A stretch of 55,466 nt of DNA from Chengkuizengella marina (GTDB taxonomy: Bacteria > Bacillota > Bacilli > Paenibacillales > KCTC-33759). Shown in pieces: positions 33,921 through 43,198 of this stretch. How positions within the stretch are numbered: the first letter of the stretch is position 1; the number at the start of each line of letters is the position of its first letter. The notes below the pieces were generated by a model. The model had not been told where the DNA came from and made no database searches. It saw nothing but the letters and a program-made list of their open reading frames with translations. The translations under genes were made by a program, and so were the position numbers. The DNA lies in assembly GCF_009910845.1 (NCBI RefSeq), contig NZ_SIJB01000020.1, forward strand, positions 1 to 55,466. Direction: 5' to 3'.

Positions 33921-34167
33921 CTTAGGTTCCTCCTATATTTAATTAATCTAATTATATTATAGTATACTCAAATAGTCATTTAGTTTTTCATGTTATTTTT
34001 ATTCAACCATCGGTATAAAAATAATTTCTTATAATGACTATAAGTAGTTATTATTAGAAAATTTAGCTTGTTCACATTAAAATAATCATAAGGCTTAAGA
34101 TTACAAAAATGGAAAAACTTAATATTTTATCGATTCAAAAATTTCCTAAGTAAAGGAGTAAAGAAAG

Positions 34168-35187
34168 ATGAATTTAGCTAAATTTCCTAGAAGAAGATAT
34201 ACGCATTTTGATACACCGATTGAACCATTAAATAATTTATCAAAACACTTGGGTGGCCCTGCTATATTCATGAAGAGAGATGATTTACTTGGTCTTACTT
34301 CTGGTGGGAATAAAACAAGAAAACTTGAATTTTTAGTGGCAGATGCATTATTTAATGGAGCTGATACTTTAATTACATGTGGAGCGATTCAATCCAACCA
34401 TTGTAGACTAACATTAGCAGCAGCTGTGAAGGAAGAGATGGGTTGTCATCTTGTGTTAGAAGAACATGTACCTAATACATACGATCCAGATGCTAGTGGC
34501 AACAATTTTTTATATAAACTGTTAGGAGTGGATCATGTTACTGTTGTACCTAAGGGATCTAATCTTCAAGAAGTCATGGAGGAAGTAAAAGAGAATCTTG
34601 AGCAACAGGGAAAAACACCTTATATTATCCCTGGGGGAGGTTCAAATGAAATCGGGACAACGGGGTATGTAGCTTGTGCAGAAGAAATTCAAAATCAATC
34701 TTTTCAAAAAGGGATACAAATTGACCATGTCATTACAGCTAGTGGTAGTGGAGGTACCCATGCTGGGCTTATTGCAGGTTTTTTTGGAACAAATAGTCAG
34801 ATTCCAATTATAGGGATTAATGTAAGTCGAAATAAAGATGAACAGGAAACTTTGATTTATGACCTTGCTAAACAAGTTGCAAAACATGTTGGTATTCGAG
34901 AGGAACTTCCTAGAGATACGGTTGTTTGTTTTGATAATTATGTAGGACCTGGCTATTCCTTACCTACAGATGAAATGATTGAGGCAGTTCAATTAGTTGC
35001 CAGAACTGAGGGGATTTTACTTGACCCAGTATATTCAGGAAAGACAATGGCAGGAATGATTGATTTAATTAGACAAGGATATTTTAATTCAGATGATCAA
35101 ATTCTTTTTGTTCATACTGGTGGTTCCCCTGCGCTTTATGCATATACTAAAACCGTTTTAAATGATTTTGTTGTACATAGTAGTTAG
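34168..35187 (+). CDS. D-cysteine desulfhydrase (PLP-dependent)
   Basis: A 339-residue PLP enzyme of the D-cysteine desulfhydrase/ACC deaminase group. The cofactor Lys lies in LTSGGNKTRKLEF (about 44-54). Other family blocks are CGAIQSNHCRLTLAAA, VPKGSN, GGGSNEIGTTGYV, ASGSGGTHAG and DPVYSGKTMAGM. It breaks D-cysteine to pyruvate, H2S and ammonia. The combination favours DcyD over ACC deaminase, but the two cannot be separated fully by eye. ATG 34168 has AAAGGAG 9 bases upstream. It is monocistronic. Confidence 0.88.
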   Translation: MNLAKFPRRRYTHFDTPIEPLNNLSKHLGGPAIFMKRDDLLGLTSGGNKTRKLEFLVADALFNGADTLITCGAIQSNHCRLTLAAAVKEEMGCHLVLEEHVPNTYDPDASGNNFLYKLLGVDHVTVVPKGSNLQEVMEEVKENLEQQGKTPYIIPGGGSNEIGTTGYVACAEEIQNQSFQKGIQIDHVITASGSGGTHAGLIAGFFGTNSQIPIIGINVSRNKDEQETLIYDLAKQVAKHVGIREELPRDTVVCFDNYVGPGYSLPTDEMIEAVQLVARTEGILLDPVYSGKTMAGMIDLIRQGYFNSDDQILFVHTGGSPALYAYTKTVLNDFVVHSS

Positions 35188-35245
35188 ACCATAAATAAAA
35201 AACTCCAATTATATTGGACAGAAAGTCCAATCTATTTTGTTAAAG

Positions 35246-35272
35246 AAGTTCTTCTTTTGAAGGACTTTTTTT
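35246..35272 (+). terminator. Terminator after D-cysteine desulfhydrase
   Basis: AAGTTCTTC and GAAGGACTT pair with one mismatch around TTTT, followed by a T-run. A smaller hairpin (ATTGGACAGAAAGTCCAAT, near 35214) precedes it. Confidence 0.75.
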
Positions 35273-35293
35273 AATTTAAGAAGTTATAACGTT

Positions 35294-35437
35294 TTATGGA
35301 GTTTTTTCAATTGTATTAGAATAGGCAATCAAAGTTACCTCATCTCCTGATTTCTTTTTAATTTTGCTTTCTAATTGTTTTATTTCTTTAATCTGTTCAT
35401 TACTTAATTGAGCAATCTGATATTCGTTTGAATTCAT
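35294..35437 (-). CDS. Small conserved-looking protein
   Basis: Forty-seven residues starting MNSNEYQIAQLSNEQIKEIK and ending VTLIAYSNTIEKTP. ATG 35437 has AGAGGAG 8 bases upstream. The texture (a charged helix, then LIAYS) resembles very small proteins common in Paenibacillus-type genomes. There is no signal peptide and no known function. Confidence 0.55.
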   Translation of the reverse strand: MNSNEYQIAQLSNEQIKEIKQLESKIKKKSGDEVTLIAYSNTIEKTP

Positions 35438-35503
35438 TTTATTATCTCCTCTGTTTTGTTTATAATTATGATAAGGTAAAAATAATACTTTAATGTAATT
35501 AAA

Positions 35504-35576
35504 TTGGGGAACTAGGATTTGAACCTAGATAATGACTATCATTGTCATATACACCATGCCACTTGGCTATTCCCCA
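35504..35576 (-). tRNA. tRNA-like gene with abnormal anticodon arm
   Basis: On the - strand, 73 bases fold as a tRNA: acceptor TGGGGAA/TTCCCCA, D arm around TAGCCAAGTGGCATGGT, and a perfect T arm (CTAGG TTCAAAT CCTAG). The U1-A72 pair and TAGCCAAG recall tRNA-Gln. The anticodon arm ATGAC AATGATA GTCAT is well paired, but the loop lacks U33 and gives no clear anticodon, and extra bases precede it. There is no encoded CCA. It could be a decayed tRNA or a tRNA-like RNA with another role. Confidence 0.5.
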
Positions 35577-35667
35577 GCGATAAATATTATTTTTACACCA
35601 GTAAGTTTTTTTATACGTGTCTTATTTAGGCACTATTAATTTTGTTAAATTTTAGAGGAGGAATATA

Positions 35668-36789
35668 ATGAAAATCATTTCAATAGAACCTACACCAAGT
35701 CCAAATTCTATGAAAATCAATATAGATGAGTCTCTTCCAACTGGGATACGAAAAACTTATACTTCAGAAAATAAAGAAAACGCACCTGAATTGATGAAAC
35801 AAATACTAGATATAGAAGGAGTTATTTCCATTTTTCATACTGTGGATTTTTTGGCAGTTGATCGAGTACCAAACGCAGATTGGAAAAAAATATTAGAACA
35901 AGTAAAGGATATATTTGGAGAGGGACAAGCTATAAATGATTTTGATTCAATGAATCAAGGTTTTGGAGAAGTGAAAGTTTATGTACAAACTTTTCGAAAG
36001 ATTCCTATGCAAATTAGAGTGAAATCCGAAATGGAAGAAGCTCGTGAAACCTTACCTGAAAGATTTACCAGTGCTGCTATTGAAGCAGGTTTAGCCTCTC
36101 CAAATTTAATAAAAGAAAGAAAGTTGGAGGAATGGGGAATTCGTTATGGAAAACCTAAAGAAATCGCTATGGAAGTATTAGATGAATTAGAAGCAACTTA
36201 TAACGATGATAGAATAAAAGGGTTATTACAACAAGCACAACAGAAGAATGTTGATGATACCCCAATGATTATTGGTAAATTGACTTTAGAGGAAGCAAAA
36301 AAAGCATTGAATGACCCAGATTGGAGAAAAAGATTTGCTGCCTTAGATCAAATGGAACCTGCTGTTGAAATTCTCCCCATCATTTCAAAAACTTTAAAGG
36401 ATTCTAAAGCCTCAATTAGACGTTTATCTGTTGTTTATTTAGGAGAAATTCAAAACGATAAGGTATTGCCTTTGTTGGTTGAAGCTTTAAATGATACGTC
36501 TGTTTCTGTAAGAAGAACAGCTGGTGATACAATTTCAGATATTGGAGACCCAAAAGCAATTGACCCCATGATAAAAGCATTAAAAGATGTAAATAAATTA
36601 GTTCGTTGGAGAGCAGCTCGTTTCTTGTATGAAGTAGGAAATGAAACAGCTATAGAAGCATTGGAAGAGGCTGAAAATGATTCAGAATTTGAAGTCAGTT
36701 TACAAGTGAAAATGGCTTTGGAAAGAATAAAAAGCGGTGAAGAAGCCGCTGGAACTGTTTGGCAACAGATGACAAAGAGTCGGAAATAA
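35668..36789 (+). CDS. CvfC-like protein (NifU N-terminal + HEAT repeats)
   Basis: A 373-residue protein. Residues 1-85 match the NFU/NifU N-terminal domain (ISIEPTPSPNSMKINIDESL and the later FHTVDFLAVDR). Residues 200-360 are HEAT-like repeats (DWRKRFAALDQM, SIRRLSVVYLGEI, SVRRTAGDTISDIGDPKAI, LVRWRAARFLYEVG). This two-part layout is that of conserved virulence factor C (CvfC; YpgR in Bacillus subtilis), whose role is regulatory and not well defined. AGAGGAGG lies just before ATG 35668. Confidence 0.85.
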   Translation: MKIISIEPTPSPNSMKINIDESLPTGIRKTYTSENKENAPELMKQILDIEGVISIFHTVDFLAVDRVPNADWKKILEQVKDIFGEGQAINDFDSMNQGFGEVKVYVQTFRKIPMQIRVKSEMEEARETLPERFTSAAIEAGLASPNLIKERKLEEWGIRYGKPKEIAMEVLDELEATYNDDRIKGLLQQAQQKNVDDTPMIIGKLTLEEAKKALNDPDWRKRFAALDQMEPAVEILPIISKTLKDSKASIRRLSVVYLGEIQNDKVLPLLVEALNDTSVSVRRTAGDTISDIGDPKAIDPMIKALKDVNKLVRWRAARFLYEVGNETAIEALEEAENDSEFEVSLQVKMALERIKSGEEAAGTVWQQMTKSRK

Positions 36790-36870
36790 ATACTAGCATA
36801 AATCTCTTCTTTCTGTAAAAAATATAAATGTAACAGCAATACCAATTTTTCAACTAAGGGGATGAGTTCA

Positions 36871-37119
36871 ATGCAAAATAATCAAAATCAAGGAAACCGT
36901 GTTGAAATTGTAGCTGTAAGAAAAAATGGAGATGGAGATTTAACTGAATTTAAAACATCCGATGGAAGAACGTTAGGTTATCAACAAGCCTTGCAAGAAG
37001 TACAAAATGGGAATATTAGTGGAGTGAATGCATTTAAAGGGAGAGACGGTGAAACCTATTTACGTGGAGATGCGGATGGTGATCCAAGTAATAATTTAGA
37101 TCAATTACCTATATTTTAA
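36871..37119 (+). CDS. DUF3892-type small protein
   Basis: Eighty-two residues from ATG 36871 (an ATG at 36862 touches the ribosome site AAGGGG). The pattern RVEIVAVRKNGDGDLTEFKT, then LGYQQALQEVQNGNISGVN and RGDADGDPSNNLDQLPIF, is that of DUF3892, a small soluble family of unknown function in Firmicutes. It is monocistronic with its own terminator. Confidence 0.8.
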   Translation: MQNNQNQGNRVEIVAVRKNGDGDLTEFKTSDGRTLGYQQALQEVQNGNISGVNAFKGRDGETYLRGDADGDPSNNLDQLPIF

Positions 37120-37130
37120 TATATTGAAAA

Positions 37131-37157
37131 AGCCAGCTAACTATTAGCTGGCTTTTA
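37131..37157 (+). terminator. Terminator after the DUF3892 gene
   Basis: AGCCAGCTAA pairs with TTAGCTGGCT around a 3-base loop (CTA), followed by TTTT. The A-run before it makes it partly bidirectional, so it can also serve the convergent MBL gene. Confidence 0.9.
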
Positions 37158-37180
37158 GTTAATTTTTAAATGAATAATAT

Positions 37181-37927
37181 TTAAATAATTGTATATTTTT
37201 TTTGTTGCTCTATAAATGACATACTCCCTGTTTTCTCAATAAACTCCTCCATATTATCGCCATAATGCATAAGTAAGATTTTATTTTGAATCTGTTCGGG
37301 AAGAGTTAAAAGTTGGCTCAAGCTAGCATGTACTTCGACTTTTCCAGGCTCCTCTAAACTGCAATCATGAAGAATGGTTTTGCAATGTCTTTCTTTATGA
37401 ATTTGTGCAAGCAAGTCAGGATCAAATTGCATATCTGCGCTATAAAATATGTGATCATTAATAAATAATGAGTAACTTAATTTATTTGGAATATGCTTTG
37501 TTTGTATCATTTCTATATTTAAAGACGGAGTGATCATCGTATTTTCATTTTCAATTATCGGAATGACCTCAAAAAAATCTTCTAACTTATTTCCTCTTCC
37601 ATCACTTAACCCTGCTTTTAAACTGTTTTCCCATAAAATAGGTAACAATTTAGAGCAAATAAAAAGTTTTGGTTTTATATTGTATAAGTATTTCGCTTGA
37701 AAGGCTAATTCCTCTAATCCACCTACGTGATCAGCATGCAAATGAGTAATTAATATCCCATCGATTTCTTGAACTGTTTTGTTTAATTGATGTAAAGCCA
37801 TAGGGGCTGTGATGCCACAATCAATTAAAAGGGTAAAATCATCAGCGTAGACCAATGCATTGTTATTAAAGTATTTTTTTGAAAAAGCACTTCCCGTTCC
37901 AATCATTTGTATTTGTATGCTCATCAT
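37181..37927 (-). CDS. MBL-fold hydrolase (ribonuclease Z-like)
   Basis: A 248-residue metallo-beta-lactamase-fold protein. The zinc motif HLHADHVGG lies at about 62-70, DCGI at about 36, and a later ILHDCSLE and MHYGDNMEE supply further ligands. The short form resembles RNase Z/phosphonate-type MBL enzymes without the exosite. The substrate is unknown. ATG 37927 (or 37924) behind GGGGAGGGG is the start; the longer frame begins inside that site. Confidence 0.8.
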   Translation of the reverse strand: MMSIQIQMIGTGSAFSKKYFNNNALVYADDFTLLIDCGITAPMALHQLNKTVQEIDGILITHLHADHVGGLEELAFQAKYLYNIKPKLFICSKLLPILWENSLKAGLSDGRGNKLEDFFEVIPIIENENTMITPSLNIEMIQTKHIPNKLSYSLFINDHIFYSADMQFDPDLLAQIHKERHCKTILHDCSLEEPGKVEVHASLSQLLTLPEQIQNKILLMHYGDNMEEFIEKTGSMSFIEQQKKYTII

Positions 37928-38120
37928 ATGTCCCCTCCCCACTTATTTTTTCAATTTGTTTCTCCCGTAAAGGTTCATTTTATAAAGTTACCATAATAAT
38001 ATTTAAAATACAGAATTTTTTAAGTACATGAAAGTCCTTTTATTAGCATATATTAACATTGATAAAACAAACATATGTTCTATATAATAATTGATGAAAA
38101 CACTTTAAGGTTGGATGAAA

Positions 38121-38462
38121 ATGAAAGAATCAAATATCAATCGAATGATTCATGAATATATAGTATCATTGTATTTGTTAAAAGCAATGGATTTTGATAA
38201 AAAAGTAATTGAATTCATGAAGTTAAATCGCTTTTGGAATACATTTCTTGATCGATTACATAAAGTGGTGCTTCATGACCATATACGTATAAAAAAAAGA
38301 ATAAAGCAGATTGGCTGTAAAATTATGATTGAAGAAGTTTTAAATAACAAAAATGTTCATGTCATGTATGTTTTTGAAGGTTATGAACATCATTGTGAGA
38401 TTATGCCTGCCGTATTAAAAAGTAAATGTGAAGAAAAATTAGATGCTTTAATGATTAAATAA
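38121..38462 (+). CDS. Uncharacterised small protein
   Basis: About 113 residues, starting at ATG 38121 or 38115 behind TTTAAGG. It is basic and helical at the N-terminus (NRMIHEYIVSLYLLKAM), with a beta region near VMYVFEGYEHHCEIM. No signal peptide. It lies 26 bases before the alpha/beta hydrolase gene, so the two may be one transcript. Small proteins with the same opening (IHEYIVSLYLLK) are widespread in Bacillales to my recollection, but no function is known to me. Confidence 0.6.
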   Translation: MKESNINRMIHEYIVSLYLLKAMDFDKKVIEFMKLNRFWNTFLDRLHKVVLHDHIRIKKRIKQIGCKIMIEEVLNNKNVHVMYVFEGYEHHCEIMPAVLKSKCEEKLDALMIK

Positions 38463-38488
38463 TACATTCTACGGGAGTTGTTAACATA

Positions 38489-39379
38489 TTGATTATAGTT
38501 ATAAGTATTATTATTATATTCGTGTTGATAGGGTGTGTTTTCATTGCCATGTATGTAGGGTGGCAGTTAACTCACCCTAAAAAGCAACTCATCTTAGATT
38601 CTCCTCTAAGCTATGATCTTCATCATACAAATGTTGAGTTTAAAAGTAGAGATCAGATAACTAAACTAAAGGGATGGTTTATACCTAATCATTCAACTGA
38701 ACCTGCCAAGATGACCATCATTTTTGTCCATGGTTATACAAAAAATAGGGAACAAGACAATTTTCCATTTTTATGTTTAGCTCAATCGGTAGTTAAAGCA
38801 GGTTATAATGTTCTTTTATTTGACTTAAGAAATTCTGGTGACTCTAGTGGGAGTTTAACTACATTAGGGCAATTTGAAAAGTATGATGTATTAGGAGCCA
38901 TTGATTGGATACAACAAAATAAAAAAGGGAAAGTTGGATTGCTTGGTGTATCCATGGGCGCTTCTACTGCAATTCAAGCAGCGGCTAAAGAATCTTCTGT
39001 GACAGGAATAATAGCAGATAGTCCTTACCATGATCTGAAAACTTATTTAAGAACTAATTTAGCAACATGGTCTAATTTACCAAATTTTATATTCACACCT
39101 TTAATTATAAACTTATTAAGACCTCTAGTTAGGATTAAACCAGAGGAAGTTTCACCCATCAAATCTGTGGATGATGTTTATCCAAGACCTATTTTATTTA
39201 TTCATAGTGAGGGCGATCAATCTATTTCTTATAAAGAAAGTGAAAAGATGTTTAATAAACACCCTGATAAGTTTGAATTTTGGAAAACGAAATGTGGAGT
39301 ACATGTTCGTTCATTTCAACAATATCCAGAAGAATACACAAATAAAGTCATATCATTTTTTAATAAAATATCTGATTAA
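38489..39379 (+). CDS. Membrane-anchored alpha/beta hydrolase
   Basis: A TTG start gives 296 residues. Residues 1-26 are a membrane anchor, after which comes an alpha/beta hydrolase domain. The oxyanion motif is VHGYTKNRE (about 80-88), the nucleophile Ser155 lies in GVSMGAST, Asp243 in EGDQSIS, and His272 in CGVHVRS. The fold is similar to the peptidase S9/acyl hydrolase group. The active site faces outside the membrane. A GGGAG about 14 bases upstream is a weak ribosome site, so the start is somewhat uncertain. Confidence 0.82.
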   Translation: MIIVISIIIIFVLIGCVFIAMYVGWQLTHPKKQLILDSPLSYDLHHTNVEFKSRDQITKLKGWFIPNHSTEPAKMTIIFVHGYTKNREQDNFPFLCLAQSVVKAGYNVLLFDLRNSGDSSGSLTTLGQFEKYDVLGAIDWIQQNKKGKVGLLGVSMGASTAIQAAAKESSVTGIIADSPYHDLKTYLRTNLATWSNLPNFIFTPLIINLLRPLVRIKPEEVSPIKSVDDVYPRPILFIHSEGDQSISYKESEKMFNKHPDKFEFWKTKCGVHVRSFQQYPEEYTNKVISFFNKISD

Positions 39380-39495
39380 TATAAATCTGATATTTTCTAA
39401 ATCTTCTTTTAAAAAAATTTAGGTATTTACGCAACTCTTGTTTGATATGAGAGTATAACATTATTAAGAAGAAATTATTTGGAGGTTTGACAAGT

Positions 39496-40092
39496 ATGAA
39501 ATTCAAACGTACGTTTTTACTTATAATAGGTCTATCCGTTTTAGGGGCTGCAACTGTTGCTGCCGACAGTAAAATTAAACAATACAGCGGAAAGGAAATT
39601 TCTGTAGAAGTCAATGGGCAACTGTTATCCAAACCCGCTTTAAATATTGAAGGGACGACCATGTTGCCACTTCGAGATATAGCGAATAAACTTCACGCAA
39701 TGGTTGAATATGACAAAGATACAGATACTGTTTCCATCTACAAGCCAAATGTCCAAGTATCATTATTAACCAGACTAAAAGATGGGTCATTAGGTACATT
39801 TGGAACAGTACCTAAAAACGATGAAAATGAGTTTTTTATCTTTACTCAAATTGATACTTTATTAAAAGATATAGATTCTCTAAAATATGAAATTGTTGAT
39901 CCATTTGGTACTATTGTGCATAAATATACTGAGCCAGATTTGACTGAACAAAATGAAAATATGTGGTTGTACACTCCGAATATTAAGTTTACAGCTAAAA
40001 TCACAGGCGAATATACTGTAAATGTTTATATGAAATTGTCTGCAAACAATGAGTTTTCTCTTGTAGGTCAAAAAGTATTTACTGCAGAATAA
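39496..40092 (+). CDS. Secreted protein with copper amine oxidase N-terminal-like domain
   Basis: A 198-residue exported protein: signal peptide ending VAAD (residues 1-22). Next is a CuAO-N type stalk domain (SVEVNGQLLSKPALNIEGTT, then LPLRDIANKLHAMVEYD and VSIYKP), and a C-terminal beta domain that looks Ig-like (KITGEYTVNVYMKLS). Such stalk domains are common on surface proteins of Paenibacillaceae and bind the wall or other proteins. ATG 39496 behind GGAGG is used, since a TTG at 39487 is too close to it. Confidence 0.75.
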   Translation: MKFKRTFLLIIGLSVLGAATVAADSKIKQYSGKEISVEVNGQLLSKPALNIEGTTMLPLRDIANKLHAMVEYDKDTDTVSIYKPNVQVSLLTRLKDGSLGTFGTVPKNDENEFFIFTQIDTLLKDIDSLKYEIVDPFGTIVHKYTEPDLTEQNENMWLYTPNIKFTAKITGEYTVNVYMKLSANNEFSLVGQKVFTAE

Positions 40093-40205
40093 AGCAAATT
40101 GATTTCATTAACTGTTCATGGTACGATATGTGTGTACATACGTGATTTTTAGAAAAATACACAAAACACATAGTATGATGAACATCTACTAGAAAAGAGG
40201 TAAAA

Positions 40206-40487
40206 ATGACGGAAGAATTAAGCCATCAAGATGATGAACAAAGTTTTATTATTACAGATGACCAAGGTAATGAATATGAAATGTCAATTGTTTATACATT
40301 TTCGGTAGTTGATGATCAATATGCTGTATTAATTGATAATAACAATCCAGAAGGTGATGGCGTTATTTTTAAACTGGTTGAAGAAGATGAAGAAACTTTT
40401 CTTGAACCCATTGAGAGTGATGAAGAATGGCAACGAGTTGTAACGATTTATGAGGAAATTGTTGCAGAAGAAAATAAAAAATCATAA
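40206..40487 (+). CDS. DUF1292 (YrzB-like) protein
   Basis: Ninety-three residues, very acidic, with the DUF1292/UPF0473 pattern: FIITDDQGNEYEMSIVYTF, then EGDGVIFKLVEEDEETFLEP and DEEWQRVVTIYEEI. These small cytoplasmic proteins (YrzB in Bacillus subtilis) often lie near RecD2 or alanyl-tRNA synthetase genes elsewhere; here the gene is alone. AAGAGG lies 7 bases before ATG 40206. Confidence 0.85.
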   Translation: MTEELSHQDDEQSFIITDDQGNEYEMSIVYTFSVVDDQYAVLIDNNNPEGDGVIFKLVEEDEETFLEPIESDEEWQRVVTIYEEIVAEENKKS

Positions 40488-40493
40488 ATATAA

Positions 40494-40538
40494 AAACCGT
40501 TTAATGAACTGTTTATACTTCATTAAACGGTTTTTTAT
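40494..40538 (+). terminator. Terminator after the DUF1292 gene
   Basis: A perfect 15-base stem (40494-40508 with 40519-40533) around CTGTTTATAC, followed by TTTTTT. Confidence 0.9.
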
Positions 40539-40581
40539 ACATATTAAATGGCTAAATGAATATTTTCATATAGACTTTACT

Positions 40582-41010
40582 CTACTTACGTGGGTTAAAG
40601 TACATTTTACGTCCATTAAATAATTGAAGTTCAGCTTTGAATTTTTTTCCTAAATATTTACATAATTCATTACCTTTTGCTTTATCTCCATGGGTACAAC
40701 CATCGGGTAAAACAACTTGTATGTATGATTGCTCATCATCATCTTGAGTCATATTGCCAACCCCTACAATAATATACTTATACAGATGATTGATTCCTTT
40801 AAGATAAAACCATTTTCCTTCAGAATCTGATTTTGTTTCAATTGTATAGGGAAATGCAGCCTCACCATAATCCCACCCCAATTGTTGACCCGTATTATTG
40901 ACTTGTTCTTTATAAGTTAATAATTGCGCTTTTACTTCATCTAAGGTTATAGATGTTAGCGTTGATTTCTCTTTGAATTTTATGTATGCGCTTTGACTCA
41001 AATTAGACAC
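40582..41010 (-). CDS. DUF1885 protein
   Basis: A 142-residue soluble protein with the DUF1885 pattern: an opening SAYIKFKEKSTLTSITLDEV, then GQQLGWDYGEAAFPY, YIIVGVGNM, SYIQVVLPDGCTHGDKAKGN and LFNGRKMYFNPRK. The family is widespread in Bacillales and structurally related to other small domains. Its function is unknown. GCGGGTG lies upstream of ATG 41010. Confidence 0.85.
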   Translation of the reverse strand: MSNLSQSAYIKFKEKSTLTSITLDEVKAQLLTYKEQVNNTGQQLGWDYGEAAFPYTIETKSDSEGKWFYLKGINHLYKYIIVGVGNMTQDDDEQSYIQVVLPDGCTHGDKAKGNELCKYLGKKFKAELQLFNGRKMYFNPRK

Positions 41011-41199
41011 CCGCCTTAATTTTATACCTAACTACAAGCTTTTTTTCATAAACATCATAACATCAGATGGTAACATTTACAACGAATATATTGAAGATAT
41101 GAATATATTGTTACTATTTATTAATAATTATAAATTATGTATAGATTTATGATATAATGAATTGTAAACAATCTTCAGAAAATAATAGGAGGTGAAAGT

Positions 41200-41487
41200 A
41201 TGTTCGATAAATTATATGATGTAAATGAAAATACACATGTTAATTTTATTGGATTTACTTCTGAAAATTTCCGATACGATTTTGCTTTTGTTTACACTGA
41301 TAATTTTTTTGGTAAACCACTTGTAGTTTGTATGCAAACAGGTAGATCTTCACTACTATGCTTTGATGATTTAGACAATTTAGATTATTTACAACGTATT
41401 TTTGGCATCAATGAGGTGGAGGCAGAGGAACTTTCAGACTTTTTAAAACATAGAATACCTTCTGTACCTAATCTTGCTCAATATTGA
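41200..41487 (+). CDS. DUF3055 protein
   Basis: Ninety-five residues matching DUF3055: FDKLYDVNENTHVNFIGFTS at the start, then GRSSLLCFDDLDNLDYLQRI and EVEAEELSDFLKHRIP. This is a small cytoplasmic family of Bacillales with unknown function. AGGAGGTG lies 7 bases before ATG 41200. Confidence 0.85.
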   Translation: MFDKLYDVNENTHVNFIGFTSENFRYDFAFVYTDNFFGKPLVVCMQTGRSSLLCFDDLDNLDYLQRIFGINEVEAEELSDFLKHRIPSVPNLAQY

Positions 41488-41538
41488 TCATTTAGTTTCA
41501 TGTCCTCAAAGCCCCTCACCTTTTATAAGGTATTAACA

Positions 41539-43011
41539 TTAACGAATGGCTGACGTTTCTACGATAACTTTCACATGTTTAATTGTTTTATCTTCAGGTC
41601 CTTGAATAGGTAAACCAACCTCTAAATGTTCATTTATATAATCAATGTTTTCCTGAGTCACAATTTCACCTGGTAACAGTATTGGAATCCCTGGTGGATA
41701 TACCATAATAAATTCAGCAATTATTCTACCTACAGATTCTTGAAACGGTATTACCTCAGTGTCTGCATAAAAGGCATCCCGTGGTGAGAGAGATAGCTGC
41801 GGGATTTCTGGTGTTTTTACAAATAAATTTTTTAATTCGTTTTGGTTATAGTGTTTTACAGAGAGATGTCGAAGAGATTCAATCAACCAATTTATTTTTT
41901 CAATCGTATCACCCGGTGTAATAATACAAAGAATATTATACATATCACTTAATTCTACTTCAATGTTATATTTATCCCTCAATATATTTTCAACTTCATA
42001 TCCAGATAGTTTAATTCCCTGCAGATGAATAGTTAATTTAGTCGGATCGTAATCATAAGTTGCCTCACTTCCAAGTATTTCTTCTCCAAAACAATAAAAC
42101 CCTTTGATTTCATTAATTTGTTTTCTCGCATAATCAGCTAAGGATAAACTGAACTCAGCCATCTGAGCTCCATTCATAGCTAAATTTTTACGGGCAGTAT
42201 CTAATGATGCTAATAAAATATATGAGGTAGATGTTGTAGTTAACATACTCATAATGGATTGGACTCTTTTCGCATCAACCAGTCCTTCCTTTACATTCAA
42301 AACAGAGCTCTGCGTAAGAGATCCCCCGAGTTTATGAACACTAGTTGCAGCCATATCTGCTCCTGCTTGCATTGCAGATAGAGGTAGTTTGTCATGAAAA
42401 TGAATATGCACGCCATGAGCTTCATCGACTAGCACTGGAATAGCATAAGAATGTGCGATATTAACAATTTCTTTTAGGTTTGCTGCAATTCCAAAGTAAG
42501 TGGGATTGATAACAAGCACTGCTTTTGCATCCGGATGAATTTCTAATGCTCGTTGTACTGCTTGAGTTGTTATCCCATGTGCAATGCCTAATTTTTCATC
42601 CATAGTAGGGTAGATAAAAACTGGTTTCGCTCCTGCAAAAATAATTGCAGACAAAATGGATTTATGAACATTTCTTGGAACAATGATTTTATCACCATGT
42701 CCACATACGGACATAATCATCGTCATTATCGCTCCACTAGTACCTTGTACTGAAAAAAAGGTATAATCTGCACCAAAAGCTTCCGCTGCCAATTGCTGTG
42801 CTTCCTGAATAATACCAGTAGGTTGATGGAGATCATCCAAAGGTGCAATATTAATTAAGTCAATAGAAAGAGCGTTGTTTCCAATAAAGTCCTTAAATTC
42901 TTCATCCATACCTTCCCCTGTCTTATGACCAGGAATATGAAATTGATAAGGTTTCTTTTGTGCATGTTTAACTAAAGATGTAAATAGAGGGGTACGATGT
43001 TGTTGATTCAT
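41539..43011 (-). CDS. speA: Arginine decarboxylase (Orn/Lys/Arg decarboxylase family)
   Basis: A 490-residue PLP decarboxylase, the normal length for SpeA of Bacillales, which makes agmatine from arginine for polyamine synthesis. HIPGHKTGEGMDEEF opens the family signature, SVQGTSGAIMTMIMS is the cofactor pocket, and SVHKLGGSLTQSS carries the PLP Lys (about 227). The PPGIPILLPGE block in the C-terminal domain also fits. ATG 43011 is preferred over the in-frame TTG at 43014. Arginine against lysine as substrate is inferred from resemblance to Bacillus subtilis SpeA. Confidence 0.9.
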   Translation of the reverse strand: MNQQHRTPLFTSLVKHAQKKPYQFHIPGHKTGEGMDEEFKDFIGNNALSIDLINIAPLDDLHQPTGIIQEAQQLAAEAFGADYTFFSVQGTSGAIMTMIMSVCGHGDKIIVPRNVHKSILSAIIFAGAKPVFIYPTMDEKLGIAHGITTQAVQRALEIHPDAKAVLVINPTYFGIAANLKEIVNIAHSYAIPVLVDEAHGVHIHFHDKLPLSAMQAGADMAATSVHKLGGSLTQSSVLNVKEGLVDAKRVQSIMSMLTTTSTSYILLASLDTARKNLAMNGAQMAEFSLSLADYARKQINEIKGFYCFGEEILGSEATYDYDPTKLTIHLQGIKLSGYEVENILRDKYNIEVELSDMYNILCIITPGDTIEKINWLIESLRHLSVKHYNQNELKNLFVKTPEIPQLSLSPRDAFYADTEVIPFQESVGRIIAEFIMVYPPGIPILLPGEIVTQENIDYINEHLEVGLPIQGPEDKTIKHVKVIVETSAIR

Positions 43012-43198
43012 CAACTTGCTTCATTCCTTCAAAATTTAAATTAATACTAAACAAGCTAGAGTATACCAAAAATAAAATGAATTTTCACCTTTTTTTCAGA
43101 TCATGGAGGATGTACTTTCAAATGAGTAGATCTTTGAAAACTGCATAAAATAGACAATGATATTTGTACGATGTAAATATATTTTGGAGGTAACAAAC

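Noticed and set aside
43040-43198. OhrR operator upstream of ohr
   Set aside because: I searched for a TACAATT-AATTGTA-type palindrome and found none that was convincing.
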